Source of the DNA: Nitrospirales bacterium
GTDB taxonomy: Bacteria; Nitrospirota; Nitrospiria; Nitrospirales; UBA8639
Direction of reading: 5' to 3'
DNA: 64,000 bases
Assembly (NCBI GenBank): GCA_029261355.1
Contig: JAJDBM010000058.1
Span: forward strand, 186,001 to 250,000
This document shows positions 7,963 through 16,951 of the stretch, piece after piece (positions within the stretch are counted from its first letter, which is position 1; each line of letters opens with the position of its first letter). The notes under the pieces were generated by a model that worked only from the letters and a program-made list of their open reading frames with translations, was not told where the DNA came from and did no database searches. The position numbers and the translations under genes were made by a program.

Positions 7963-8517
7963 ATGCCGCGAACGACCACTCGTCGAACATCTTCAAAAAT
8001 TTTAACGACAACTGCTCGAACCAAAGTCCTGAAGCGTCTTCGTTTACTCGCCCTGGATGTTGATGGGGTGCTCACGGATGGCGGAATGTACTATGGAGAA
8101 GGTGGTGAGGAATTCAAGAAATTTCAGACTCGTGACGGGATGGGTATTAAGCTATTACAGGCTGAAGGGTTTATTACGGCTATAGTGACCACCGAAAATA
8201 CCCAAATCGTCAGAAGGCGAGCTAAAAAACTCGGCATACCTGAAGTGCATCAAGGGATACGGGATAAACTTTCCGTTCTCCGGGATCTTGTCACAAAATA
8301 TGACATGACATTGGGCGAGGTCGCCTATATGGGTGATGATGTAAATGATCTAGAAGCATTGCGAGAGGTGGGGTTTGCTGGGGCTCCAGCTGACTGTATG
8401 GATCCAGTTCGGCAAGTGGTGCATTATTTATGTCGACGGAACGGGGGAGAAGGTGCAGTCCGAGAAGTGACTGACCTCATACTGTCGGCTCGTGGAGTTC
8501 GGCCAGTCTTTCAATAA
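7963..8517 (+). CDS. KdsC-like HAD phosphatase
   Basis: A 184-residue C0-type HAD phosphatase. The nucleophile motif is LALDVDGVLTDG with Asp32 and Asp34; the acidic motif is MGDDVNDL with Asp125, Asp126 and Asp129. The family removes phosphate from 3-deoxy-D-manno-octulosonate 8-phosphate (Kdo pathway for lipopolysaccharide) or from related nonulosonate phosphates. The second motif reads IVTTEN rather than the Thr-Gly-Arg form common in E. coli KdsC, which is more like versions linked to sialic- or legionaminic-acid synthesis, so the substrate is open. About 25 Thr/Arg-rich residues precede the catalytic core. It leads a block of sugar-nucleotide genes (manC, manB). Confidence 0.85.
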   Translation: MPRTTTRRTSSKILTTTARTKVLKRLRLLALDVDGVLTDGGMYYGEGGEEFKKFQTRDGMGIKLLQAEGFITAIVTTENTQIVRRRAKKLGIPEVHQGIRDKLSVLRDLVTKYDMTLGEVAYMGDDVNDLEALREVGFAGAPADCMDPVRQVVHYLCRRNGGEGAVREVTDLILSARGVRPVFQ

Positions 8518-8608
8518 TCTTGGGTCAATTTTCTTGCAGTGTTCACCGAAATATGTATGATGGGTCTGTCTGAAATGATCCTTTGTTGTGAAAGGCGGTA
8601 GTACATTC

Positions 8609-10060
8609 ATGAAGGAAAAGACTCAATTATATGGGGTGATTTTGGCTGGCGGCAGCGGTACGCGTTTTTGGCCATTGAGTCGAGAGCGGTTTCCCAAACA
8701 GCTCTTAAGGATTATTGGTGAGGAAACCCTAATTCAACAGACAGTTCGACGACTCCTTCGCTCGATGGGGGCTGAACGTATTGTGGTCGTGACTAATGAT
8801 CATCAAGCCGATTCGATCAAACTACAATTAGCGGAATGGAAAGAGGCCATCTCAGACAATATTATCTGCGAGCCAGAAGGTCGAAATACCGCTCCAGCCA
8901 TCGGTCTGGCAGCGCTTCAACTTCTTCGTCGCGACCCAGAAGCAGTGATGGTGGTATTGCCTGCTGATCATGTTATTGCTCAGCCAGCCAAATTTCAGCA
9001 AGCCGTGAGGCTTGGTGAGCAATTAGCTAAAGCTGGAAATTTGGTGACCTTTGGCATCCAACCAAGTCGTCCTGAAACTGGTTATGGCTATATTCAGCCT
9101 CAACGACGATCGCGTGTGGGGAGCCGAGGGAAAATGACGGGGTACCGGGTGGCACGATTTGTCGAGAAACCAAATATGACGACGGCGCAACGATACGTAA
9201 AATCAGGGAATTTCTTTTGGAACAGTGGAATCTTTATGTGGAAAGCTTCCGTGGTCATGGATGAGCTTGAGGCACAGAAGCCAGCCCTCGCCAAAGGTCT
9301 CAGGCGGATTGAGAAGATGATTGATGCTGGTGCGGGCAAGGCAGATATTGCAAAGCAGTATCATCGTTTAGAGTCTGTCTCTATCGATCACGGGGTCATG
9401 GAGCATTCCTCACAGGCCGCGGTCATTCCCGTTGACTTTGGCTGGTCAGATGTGGGCAGTTGGGGGAGTCTTGAAGAAGTGGCCTCCCTCGATCAATCCG
9501 GGAATGTTGTGAATGGCAATATTATGGATATTGGTAGTACCAATTCTGTCCTGTTTGCTGATCGCCGAATGGTTGCCACGATCGGATTATCAGACATGGT
9601 CGTCGTCGATACACCAGATGCAACATTGGTCTGTCCGAAATCCAGGGCTCAAGATGTAAAGCAAGTTGTTCAGGAATTAAAGCGGCGTCATGCCCCTGAA
9701 CATCTTGAGCATCTAACTGTCATGAGACCATGGGGGGCCTATACGGTGTTGGAAGAATCACCAGGCTATAAAGTCAAACGGATTACTGTGACTCCAGGTC
9801 GGAGGCTTTCGCTCCAACTTCATCATAAGCGAAGTGAGCATTGGGTGGTGATCAGGGGGAAGGCGCGTGTCACATGTGGAGATGAAGTGTATGATCTCCA
9901 TGCTGGACAAAGTACGGGGATTCCTGTGGAAACACCTCACCGTTTGGAAAATCCTGGGTCCGACGTTTTAGAGATTATTGAGGTCCAGAATGGTGCGTAT
10001 CTAGGTGAAGACGATATTGTGCGATTTCAAGATGATTTTGGTCGAGAAAAACAGTCATGA
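8609..10060 (+). CDS. manC: mannose-1-phosphate guanylyltransferase / mannose-6-phosphate isomerase
   Basis: A bifunctional type II phosphomannose isomerase/GDP-mannose pyrophosphorylase of 483 residues. The N-terminal nucleotidyltransferase has the pyrophosphorylase signature LAGGSGTRFWPLSRERFPKQ (about residues 11-30), then EPEGRNTAPAIGLAA, FVEKP and DFGWSDVGSWGS. The C-terminal cupin (from MRPWGAYTVLEE, about 372 on) carries HHKRSEHW and QNGAYLGEDDIVR, the isomerase half. It makes GDP-mannose for polysaccharide or lipopolysaccharide. The ATG at 8609 is preferred over a GTG seven codons upstream because aaaggcgg sits at the right distance. The next gene, manB, follows at once, so they should be co-transcribed and supply successive steps. 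Confidence 0.93.
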   Translation: MKEKTQLYGVILAGGSGTRFWPLSRERFPKQLLRIIGEETLIQQTVRRLLRSMGAERIVVVTNDHQADSIKLQLAEWKEAISDNIICEPEGRNTAPAIGLAALQLLRRDPEAVMVVLPADHVIAQPAKFQQAVRLGEQLAKAGNLVTFGIQPSRPETGYGYIQPQRRSRVGSRGKMTGYRVARFVEKPNMTTAQRYVKSGNFFWNSGIFMWKASVVMDELEAQKPALAKGLRRIEKMIDAGAGKADIAKQYHRLESVSIDHGVMEHSSQAAVIPVDFGWSDVGSWGSLEEVASLDQSGNVVNGNIMDIGSTNSVLFADRRMVATIGLSDMVVVDTPDATLVCPKSRAQDVKQVVQELKRRHAPEHLEHLTVMRPWGAYTVLEESPGYKVKRITVTPGRRLSLQLHHKRSEHWVVIRGKARVTCGDEVYDLHAGQSTGIPVETPHRLENPGSDVLEIIEVQNGAYLGEDDIVRFQDDFGREKQS

Positions 10061-10086
10061 CGGATCTGTCAGGAGTAGAGGTCAAC

Positions 10087-11484
10087 ATGAGTATTTTTAG
10101 AGAATATGATATCCGAGGTGTCGTGGGAACAGATTTGACCACTGACGTGGCCGAATCCATCGGGAAGGCCTATGCGACATTAGCAAAGGAACGCGATGTG
10201 GAAAGTGTGACGGTTGGGAGAGATGGACGGTTAACGTCTCCCGACATGCGAGATCGTCTTGTGAAGGGCCTGACATCTGGAGGACTTGATGTAATCGACA
10301 TTGGCGTTTGTGCGACTCCGCATTTGTATTTTTCCTTGTTTCGGCGTGAGGTGCAAGGCGGCATTATGATTACGGGAAGCCATAATGCTGCTGAATATAA
10401 TGGATTTAAAATGTGTATTGGTCAAGAAGCCCTCTATGGCGAGGGGATTCAACAGCTTAGATCCATTATTGAAACAGAGAGCTACGCTTCAGGAAAAGGC
10501 CAGGTCATTGAGTCGCCAATTATTCCTGAATATTTAGCCTACTTGAAAGAAAGTTTTTCATCGATTGATGCGAGTTTGTTGCATGTGGTGATTGATTGTG
10601 GAAATGGTGCGGCATCATTGGTCGCCAAAGAGGCATTAGAACAATTAGGGTGCAAGGTCACTGGACTCTATTGTGATTTGGATGGGCGATTTCCTAATCA
10701 TCACCCAGATCCGACGGTAGTCGAAAACCTTCAAGATGTCATTAAGGCTGTGAAGGAGACCGGAGCGCATGTTGGTATTGCTTATGATGGGGATGCCGAT
10801 CGTATTGGTGCAGTCGATGAGCAGGGAAATATTTTATGGGGTGATCGTCTTTTGCTTCTCTTTGCCAGAGATGTGCTGACCACTAACCCTGGTAGCACAT
10901 TTATTTCCGAAGTGAAGGCCTCTCAATTACTCTATGATGATATAGAAAAGCGTGGGGGACGAGGGATCATGTGGAAAACTGGACATTCAGTCATTAAGGC
11001 CAAAATGAAAGAAGAGAAGGCGGTATTGGCTGGAGAAATGTCTGGGCACATGTTTTTCGCTGATCGCTATTTTGGCTATGACGATGCCATTTATGCCTCG
11101 TGTCGTTTGATTGAAATCCTTGCTAAAGTTCAACGGCCATTGTCCTCGCTCCTTGCCGATGTTCCTCAAACGTCGGTGACTCCTGAAATTCGAGTCGATT
11201 GTCCCGATCATCAGAAGTTTCTCTTAGTTGAGAGTGTCATCAAACGACTAGAGGAACTTGCGGAAAATCCACACCCGGAAGACCAAAATTTAACGATTCG
11301 AAATATTATCACGATAGATGGGATTCGGGTGAGGTTCGATAAAGGGTGGGGACTCATACGGGCATCGAATACCCAGCCAGCATTGGTGCTTCGTTTCGAA
11401 GCCTCTACTCCGCATCATCTCCAGTCCATTCGGACCTTCATGGAATCTCAGCTTGAGATGTGTCAACACGCGCTCATTGTGTAA
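10087..11484 (+). CDS. manB: phosphomannomutase / phosphoglucomutase
   Basis: A 465-residue alpha-D-phosphohexomutase, AlgC/ManB type, that interconverts mannose-6-P and mannose-1-P (often also the glucose phosphates). Domain 1 starts IFREYDIRGVVGTDL; the phosphoserine is Ser98 in ITGSHNAAEYNGFK; the metal loop is DGDADRIG (Asp234, Asp236, Asp238); the sugar-recognition loop GEMSGHMFF and the C-terminal phosphate loop RASNTQPALVLRFE are present. The ATG at 10087 matches the family N-terminus and has aggag upstream; an ATG at 10057 overlapping the manC stop is the alternative. It would feed manC and, via glucose-1-P, could also feed the glycogen genes downstream. Confidence 0.92.
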   Translation: MSIFREYDIRGVVGTDLTTDVAESIGKAYATLAKERDVESVTVGRDGRLTSPDMRDRLVKGLTSGGLDVIDIGVCATPHLYFSLFRREVQGGIMITGSHNAAEYNGFKMCIGQEALYGEGIQQLRSIIETESYASGKGQVIESPIIPEYLAYLKESFSSIDASLLHVVIDCGNGAASLVAKEALEQLGCKVTGLYCDLDGRFPNHHPDPTVVENLQDVIKAVKETGAHVGIAYDGDADRIGAVDEQGNILWGDRLLLLFARDVLTTNPGSTFISEVKASQLLYDDIEKRGGRGIMWKTGHSVIKAKMKEEKAVLAGEMSGHMFFADRYFGYDDAIYASCRLIEILAKVQRPLSSLLADVPQTSVTPEIRVDCPDHQKFLLVESVIKRLEELAENPHPEDQNLTIRNIITIDGIRVRFDKGWGLIRASNTQPALVLRFEASTPHHLQSIRTFMESQLEMCQHALIV

Positions 11485-11568
11485 GCGGCCAAAATGGTGG
11501 AGTCATTCGTTTTGAATCTACGATTGTTTTGAGTCCATATTTTCTTCCTAGAATTTAAATCTATTTGA

Positions 11569-11597
11569 TTGCCCCAATCGTTCGAAAGGTCTATAAT
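11569..11597 (+). promoter_or_regulatory. predicted sigma70-type promoter of fbp
   Basis: A TTGCCC -35 box (11569-11574), 17-base spacer and perfect TATAAT -10 box (11592-11597) precede the FBPase gene, giving an untranslated leader of about 30 bases. Confidence 0.5.
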
Positions 11598-11633
11598 GAC
11601 AATTCCACCTAACTTCTCCTTTGCGGGTCACGG

Positions 11634-12632
11634 ATGATTCACGCATCTACAGCATTGCCTACCCATGTTCTGAACGAACAGGCTTTTACGCCAACAGATA
11701 CGATTGAAATTTCTCATGTCCTCTCGCAAATCGCGCTTGCCGGAAAAATAATTGCTAGCGATCTCCGTCATGCAGGGATGTCGGATGTGTTGGGGTCAAC
11801 AGGAAAAACAAATATTCAAGGGGAAGAAGTTCAAAAGTTAGATGAACGAGCGAATACGACGTTCGTCAATGTTTTTGAGGCGAATGAAGTAGTGCGCACC
11901 GTGGTTTCAGAAGAAATGGAAAAACCGTACGTTGTTCGTGGTGCGCGACGTCCTGGGAAGTATGCACTCTATTTGGACCCCTTAGATGGATCTTCGAATA
12001 TTGATGTCGATGCTCCGTTGGGGTCTATCTTCTCTGTGCATCGTTTGTCTGAGACGAGTGATGGAGAATCAGAACAAGATCTCCTTAAACCCGGAGTCGA
12101 TCAAGTGGCGGCTGGGTACTTGTTATATGGACCGAGTACGCTGTTGGTTTATACGTGTGGAAAGGGAGTTCATCTCTTCACGCTCGATCCTGAAATTGGA
12201 GAGTTTCTTCTCACAGCTCAGAATGTACAGGCTCCCGCACGTGGGAAATTGTATAGCGTGAATGAAGGGAATTATCAGAAATGGTCCAAGGGTGTACAAC
12301 AATATATTGACTTTGTGAAAGAATCAGATGTCGCCAGTGATCGTCCTTATTCATCCAGGTATTCTGGATGTTTTGCAGCTGATGTGCATCGGGTATTACT
12401 AAAAGGTGGGTTGTATTTGTATCCAGGGGAAATGGACAAACCTGAGGGAAAGCTTCGACTCATGTATGAAGCGGCACCCTTGACTTTTGTTATGGAACAA
12501 GCAGGTGGTGGTGGAAGCACGGGTGTTGAATCTCTTCAATCGATTCAACCTACTAGGCTACATCAACGGGTGCCAGTGTTTATAGGGAGTCACGAGAACG
12601 TTCAGCAGGCTCAGCAATTCGTGCAGGCCTGA
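11634..12632 (+). CDS. fbp: class I fructose-1,6-bisphosphatase
   Basis: A 332-residue FBPase I, hydrolysing fructose-1,6-bisphosphate to fructose-6-phosphate in gluconeogenesis or the Calvin cycle. The metal-binding signature YLDPLDGSSNIDVDAPLGSIF lies near residues 113-133; VSEEMEKP near 90 gives the loop glutamates, and YSSRYSGCFAADVHRVLLKGG (about 238-258) and the final EQAGGGGS region match the substrate pocket. Length is normal for the family. A good promoter stands alone upstream, so it may be regulated separately from manB. With the class I aldolase at 15.8 kb it completes the upper gluconeogenic route leading to glycogen. Confidence 0.95.
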   Translation: MIHASTALPTHVLNEQAFTPTDTIEISHVLSQIALAGKIIASDLRHAGMSDVLGSTGKTNIQGEEVQKLDERANTTFVNVFEANEVVRTVVSEEMEKPYVVRGARRPGKYALYLDPLDGSSNIDVDAPLGSIFSVHRLSETSDGESEQDLLKPGVDQVAAGYLLYGPSTLLVYTCGKGVHLFTLDPEIGEFLLTAQNVQAPARGKLYSVNEGNYQKWSKGVQQYIDFVKESDVASDRPYSSRYSGCFAADVHRVLLKGGLYLYPGEMDKPEGKLRLMYEAAPLTFVMEQAGGGGSTGVESLQSIQPTRLHQRVPVFIGSHENVQQAQQFVQA

Positions 12633-12663
12633 ATACGAACCTCATGAAGAAGGAGTGTCGCTT

Positions 12664-13707
12664 ATGATTCTCCGTACCATCTTTTTGGTGGTGGGATTAG
12701 CTTCCGGAGCCGGTGTAGGGTTCACTGTTGGAGCAGGCGAAATCTTACATATACTGGTAGGAGCTGGAGTAGGGGCTGTCATTTGTGGTGTCATGTTTGG
12801 GGTGGAGTCGCGTCTTGTCGATGCGCCGCTGGCTCTGACTGTCGGAGGCGCGCTTGGGTTAAGTGTCGGCTTACTCGTGGGTGGACTTTTTGTCCACATG
12901 GCCGGTCTGATGCTTGATTCCTCCTCCCTTCTTGGTCACGTTGGGGGGCTTATGGCGTTACTTACGTTGCCGTACCTCGGGCTCATCGTTGGTATGCGAT
13001 TTGGGACAGAAAGTTTAGCCCTCGTGTTTTCCAATACCCAAGATTCACCGGGTGAGCAGGAGGTGAACCCCTCTGAATTTACACTCAAATTATTGGATAC
13101 TAGTGTGATCATTGATGGTCGTATTTCAGACTTATGCGATACGGGATTTATTGAGGGAACCTTGGTTGTTCCTCAATTTATTCTCTTGGAACTTCAACAT
13201 ATTTCCGACTCATCCGATGGCCTCAAGCGGGCACGTGGACGACGTGGGTTGGATATTTTAAATGGTATGCAAAAGATGACCAACATTAAAATTGATATCG
13301 TTGAAGATGACTTCCCGCATGTGAAAGAAGTGGATACGAAATTAGTTGAGTTGGCCAAAAAGGTTAACGCAAAAATTCTCACCAATGACTTAAACCTGAA
13401 TAAGGTGGCAGGTCTTCAGGGTGTGATTGTGCTCAATATCAATGAGCTCTGTAATGCGTTGAAGCCAGTGGTGCTTCCCGGCGAAACATTACGAGTTTTT
13501 GTGTTAAAGGAAGGCAAGGAAGCTGGACAAGGCATTGCATATCTTGATGATGGGACCATGGTGGTGGTTGACCATGCCAAGCGTGCCATAGGAAAGACTG
13601 TCGATGTCTTGGTGACGAGTGTCTTACAGACGAGTGCTGGTCGCATGATCTTTACGCGCCTCAAAGAGGAAACTGAACGCGAGGAGTTAACTTTCGCGGG
13701 TGTCTAA
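12664..13707 (+). CDS. membrane-anchored PIN-TRAM domain protein (YacL-like)
   Basis: A 347-residue protein with about four glycine-rich membrane helices (residues 2-115), then a PIN nuclease-like domain starting KLLDTSVIIDGRISDL (about 140) with the further acidic residues of PIN proteins (DLNLNKVAGLQG region near 245), and a C-terminal TRAM RNA-binding domain (about 275-335). This matches the conserved YacL family. PIN folds usually cut RNA; the physiological target of YacL proteins is not established. The ATG at 12664 has aaggag at a good distance; a GTG three codons earlier is possible. The stop overlaps ispD by eight bases, so it leads the ispD-ispF operon. Confidence 0.9.
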   Translation: MILRTIFLVVGLASGAGVGFTVGAGEILHILVGAGVGAVICGVMFGVESRLVDAPLALTVGGALGLSVGLLVGGLFVHMAGLMLDSSSLLGHVGGLMALLTLPYLGLIVGMRFGTESLALVFSNTQDSPGEQEVNPSEFTLKLLDTSVIIDGRISDLCDTGFIEGTLVVPQFILLELQHISDSSDGLKRARGRRGLDILNGMQKMTNIKIDIVEDDFPHVKEVDTKLVELAKKVNAKILTNDLNLNKVAGLQGVIVLNINELCNALKPVVLPGETLRVFVLKEGKEAGQGIAYLDDGTMVVVDHAKRAIGKTVDVLVTSVLQTSAGRMIFTRLKEETEREELTFAGV

Positions 13708-14410
13708 TCGTGTGGTTGCCGTCGTTCCCGCTGCTGGTCGTGGTGCGCGAATGGGAGGGAATATTCCAAAGCAATTTCTCTCTCTTGGTGATATTCCTAT
13801 CCTAGTCTATGCCCTTCGGACTCTTGAGTCTGTCCAATCCATCACTGATATTATCGTTGTCATTCCACAAGCTGATCAAGCCTTTTGCCGTGAAGACATT
13901 ATCCAACGTTATGGTATTCGGAAAGTGACGGATATTGTTGCGGGTGGTCTCAGACGACAAGATTCTGTCAGAAATGGTGTCATGGCCATTACCGAGACAC
14001 CAGCGCTTGTGGTTGTTCATGATGGGGTTCGTCCATTTGTGTCAAAAGAAATTGTGATGAATGCGGTACAGGTCGCGATGGAATCCGGAGCGGCACTCGT
14101 GGCCATTCCTATGAAGGATACGGTCAAACGAGTCAATCAAGAAGGATATGTGGAAGACACCTTAAATCGCGAAGACCTTTGGTTAGCCCAAACCCCCCAG
14201 GTATTTCGGTATTCATGGTTGAGGGAGGCTCATGAGTTGGCCGAGGCGCAAGACCTTGAGGTCACGGATGATGCGGGTCTTATTGAGCAACTTGGGTATC
14301 CCATTTCCATTGTGGAAGGGAGTGCTCACAATATTAAAATAACACGACCTGAGGATTTGGCATTGGGTGAGGCCATTTTGGCATGTCAGAAACTTGAAGG
14401 GGGCGAGTAA
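13700..14410 (+). CDS. ispD: 2-C-methyl-D-erythritol 4-phosphate cytidylyltransferase
   Basis: A 236-residue IspD, third step of the MEP isoprenoid pathway: CTP plus methylerythritol-P to CDP-methylerythritol. Seen: VVPAAGRGARMGGNIPKQFL (residues 8-27, CTP-binding loop), GGLRRQDSVRNG (about 75-86), VVHDGVRPFVS (about 96-106), AIPMKDTVKRV and TPQVFR. It starts at GTG inside the end of the PIN-TRAM gene and is followed within eight bases by ispF, so translation is probably coupled. The next enzyme, IspE, is not in this window. Confidence 0.95.
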   Translation: MSNRVVAVVPAAGRGARMGGNIPKQFLSLGDIPILVYALRTLESVQSITDIIVVIPQADQAFCREDIIQRYGIRKVTDIVAGGLRRQDSVRNGVMAITETPALVVVHDGVRPFVSKEIVMNAVQVAMESGAALVAIPMKDTVKRVNQEGYVEDTLNREDLWLAQTPQVFRYSWLREAHELAEAQDLEVTDDAGLIEQLGYPISIVEGSAHNIKITRPEDLALGEAILACQKLEGGE

Positions 14411-14417
14411 CGAGACT

Positions 14418-14891
14418 ATGCGTATTGGGCAAGGCTATGATATTCATCCCCTCAAAGAAGGGCGACCATTTATCCTCGGGGGTATTGAGATTGCTCATAC
14501 TCATGGGCTTGATGGTCATTCTGATGCTGATGCGTTAGTGCATTCGGTATGTGATGCCTTGCTTGGTGCAATGGGCGAAGGGGATTTGGGGAAACGGTAT
14601 CCGAGTTCTAATCCCGCATTTAAAGGACTTTCAAGCTTAACGATGCTACAAGATATTGTTGAATTACTCACGCAAAAGGGTTATCGGTTAGTAAATCTTG
14701 ATACGGTAATCATGGCACAGTCTCCAAAGCTCGGTTCCCATCTCGAGTCAATGGCGAAGAAGATGGCTGAAGTCCTCTGCGTTGACGTGACGCAAGTCAA
14801 TGTCAAAGTAAAAAGCGGTGAGGGAATCGGGATGATCGGTCGAAAAGAAGGTATTGCCACTCAAGCTGTTTGCCTCATTGACGAAATGTGA
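14418..14891 (+). CDS. ispF: 2-C-methyl-D-erythritol 2,4-cyclodiphosphate synthase
   Basis: A 157-residue IspF, exactly the usual size when the ATG at 14418 is used (an upstream open stretch inside ispD is ignored). The zinc ligands are in GYDIHPL (Asp and His near residues 8-10) and His42 in LDGHSDADALVHS; further blocks are GDLGKRYPSS, AQSPKLGSHLESM and GEGIGMIGRKEGI. It cyclises CDP-methylerythritol-2-phosphate in the MEP pathway and works as a trimer. It ends the PIN-TRAM/ispD/ispF operon; cysE follows after a gap of about 190 bases. Confidence 0.95.
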   Translation: MRIGQGYDIHPLKEGRPFILGGIEIAHTHGLDGHSDADALVHSVCDALLGAMGEGDLGKRYPSSNPAFKGLSSLTMLQDIVELLTQKGYRLVNLDTVIMAQSPKLGSHLESMAKKMAEVLCVDVTQVNVKVKSGEGIGMIGRKEGIATQAVCLIDEM

Positions 14892-15079
14892 AATCTCCCT
14901 TCATAATTAACCCGACAGAAATCATGCATTGCCTGTTGATGGAAGCTGTATGTTGCAGGCCTCTGCAGCAACGGTCAATTCTTTGCCGGAATGGCTGGCC
15001 ATTCAATGCGTGATGAAGAATGGGTAAAGTAGGTAAGGACCGAAGCCATTCGTATTCTTCTATTAGCTGAAACGTATGT

Positions 15080-15727
15080 ATGTTTAAAAATATTGCACAA
15101 GATTTACAGGCTGTGTTCGAGCGAGACCCTGCGGCCACCAATCGGTGGGAAGTGTTTCTCACCTATTCAGGCTTTCATGCACTCTTGGCGTACCGTTTGG
15201 CACATAAGCTTTGGATTCGGCGTATTCCATTTATTCCTCGATGCATCTCGCAGATTGCACGATGGTTGACTGGAATAGAAATTCACCCTGGTGCAATAAT
15301 TGGGAAAGGATTTTTCATCGACCATGGCATGGGGGTGGTGGTTGGGGAAACCACAGAAATTGGTGAATATGTGACACTCTTTCAAGGGGTCACATTGGGA
15401 GGAACAGGAAAAGAACGTGGAAAGCGGCACCCAACGCTTGGTAATCATGTTGTGGTGGGAGCCGGAGCAAAGGTGCTTGGCGGAATGACGATTGGGGACA
15501 ATGTGAAAATTGGGGCCAATGCCGTTGTGCTTCGTTCGGTGCCGCCCAATTCAACAGTCGTGGGGAATCCCGGACGAATAGTCAAATTTGAGGGGGAACG
15601 CATGCCTGAAGCCACGATGGATCATATCAATATTCCAGATCCTATCGCTGAGCGGTTTGAAGCCATGGAACGAGAGCTACTCGAGCTACGAAAGCAAGTA
15701 GATAATCCTGATAATAGAAATGGCTAG
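15080..15727 (+). CDS. cysE: serine O-acetyltransferase
   Basis: A 215-residue short-form serine acetyltransferase (EpsC/CysE), making O-acetylserine for cysteine synthesis from serine and acetyl-CoA. The N-terminal helical part ([30 protein letters not shown], split by normal family positions) leads into a left-handed beta-helix: [24 protein letters not shown] (about 67-90, with the catalytic His in IDHG), [17 protein letters not shown] and [19 protein letters not shown]. The final 40 residues are charged and helical. It is shorter than the E. coli enzyme because it lacks the long N-terminal hexamer domain, which is common in other phyla. It shares its strand with ispF but has its own gap. 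Confidence 0.93.
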   Translation: MFKNIAQDLQAVFERDPAATNRWEVFLTYSGFHALLAYRLAHKLWIRRIPFIPRCISQIARWLTGIEIHPGAIIGKGFFIDHGMGVVVGETTEIGEYVTLFQGVTLGGTGKERGKRHPTLGNHVVVGAGAKVLGGMTIGDNVKIGANAVVLRSVPPNSTVVGNPGRIVKFEGERMPEATMDHINIPDPIAERFEAMERELLELRKQVDNPDNRNG

Positions 15728-15764
15728 ACTTTTAGTCTGTTATTGCCTGGGTAATTTGAGATCG

Positions 15765-16652
15765 TTAGGTCTTAGATGCTTGGAAGATAGTCTCGATCGA
15801 TTTGTTCAACGTCGTGCTGTACTCTTCTTCCGTTTGTTGCGCAAAGAGCCCTTCTGCTAAAGCGCGGGAGAAGCTGGCAATAATGCCCTTGTTGCGCGTG
15901 AGACGTTCGGTAGCTTCCTTTAGCGAGTACCCACCTGATAGGGCTACGACACGCAGGACGTTCGGGTGCTCGATACATTCGGAATAAAAATTGTCTGCTT
16001 CGGGTAGGGTAAGTTTCAGCATGACCTTCTGACTGGAATTAAGCCTATTCAAGTGGTTGAGCACCGCTGTTTTGAGTAATGCTTCGGCTTCAGCTTTCTG
16101 GGAGCAGTGAATATCTACTTCAGGTTCGATTATTGGAATGAGCCCTGCAGAAACAATATGTAAACCGATCTCGAACTGCTGATCGACAATGGCCTGTATG
16201 CCTAATGCATCGGCAGTCTTGATGACAGAGCGCATTTTTGTGCCGAATACATTGTGTTGTTTGGCACGTGCGAGCAGCGGGTCAAGGTCTGCAATCGGTT
16301 TCATTAATTGAACACCGTTGGCCTCGGTCGCTAGACCCTTGTCGACCTTCAAGAACGGCACAATCCGTTTGTCTTCCCATAGGAACTCAGCGACACCCTT
16401 ATTGCCAATTTTGCGATTGATTGTATCCTCGAACAAAATGGCGCCTAGGATGCGGTCGCCGTCAAAATTTGGATTGGTCATGATGCGTGTTCGCATCTCA
16501 TGGATTTTGGTGAACATCTCGTCATTGTTAGAGTATTCGTCGTCGCTGACGCCATATTGTTGGAGTACTTTTGGCGTGCTGCCACCGCTTTGATCGAGAG
16601 CCCCAATAAAACCGTCGTCTTTTTGAATCTTCATGAGTTGCTGTTCAAGCAT
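15765..16652 (-). CDS. fda: class I fructose-bisphosphate aldolase (bacterial Fda type)
   Basis: A 295-residue Schiff-base aldolase splitting or making fructose-1,6-bisphosphate. The start GFIGALDQSGGSTPK (about 14-28), FEDTINRKIGNKGV (about 74-87), PFLKVDKGLA and the Lys213 region VMLKLTLPE (likely imine-forming lysine) match the Staphylococcus Fda family. The ATG at 16652 has an AGGTGG site upstream; a GTG four codons earlier is an alternative. It is convergent with cysE (37 bases apart, no clear terminator). Functionally it pairs with the FBPase gene 3 kb away in sugar synthesis. Confidence 0.93.
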   Translation of the reverse strand: MLEQQLMKIQKDDGFIGALDQSGGSTPKVLQQYGVSDDEYSNNDEMFTKIHEMRTRIMTNPNFDGDRILGAILFEDTINRKIGNKGVAEFLWEDKRIVPFLKVDKGLATEANGVQLMKPIADLDPLLARAKQHNVFGTKMRSVIKTADALGIQAIVDQQFEIGLHIVSAGLIPIIEPEVDIHCSQKAEAEALLKTAVLNHLNRLNSSQKVMLKLTLPEADNFYSECIEHPNVLRVVALSGGYSLKEATERLTRNKGIIASFSRALAEGLFAQQTEEEYSTTLNKSIETIFQASKT

Positions 16653-16951
16653 AGTCTGGTCCACCTTTTGAAATCCTGAGTCGGCGACAGTGCCATACTC
16701 TGAGGTTAGAAAATAACTTTACATATTAGTATATATGAAGATTAAAGTTCAGGCCATATGAAATGCGATGGAAGACCCAGGCTTTGGGAAAATTGCTGAA
16801 GGAAATATCTAATAAATGAGAAGGCTACGTGCGTCTGGGTGAGTGTCTGAATTATGCCAGTAATGCTGTGCCTCGCTATTCTCAGGATTCTTCCGGAACG
16901 TATTCTTTAGCCCATTATCATGAAGCATCCGTAGATCTTCATAGCTGGTTT

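Noticed and set aside
13700-14420. Longer ispF start inside ispD
   Set aside because: The in-frame extension has no homology; starting at 14418 gives the normal 157-residue enzyme.
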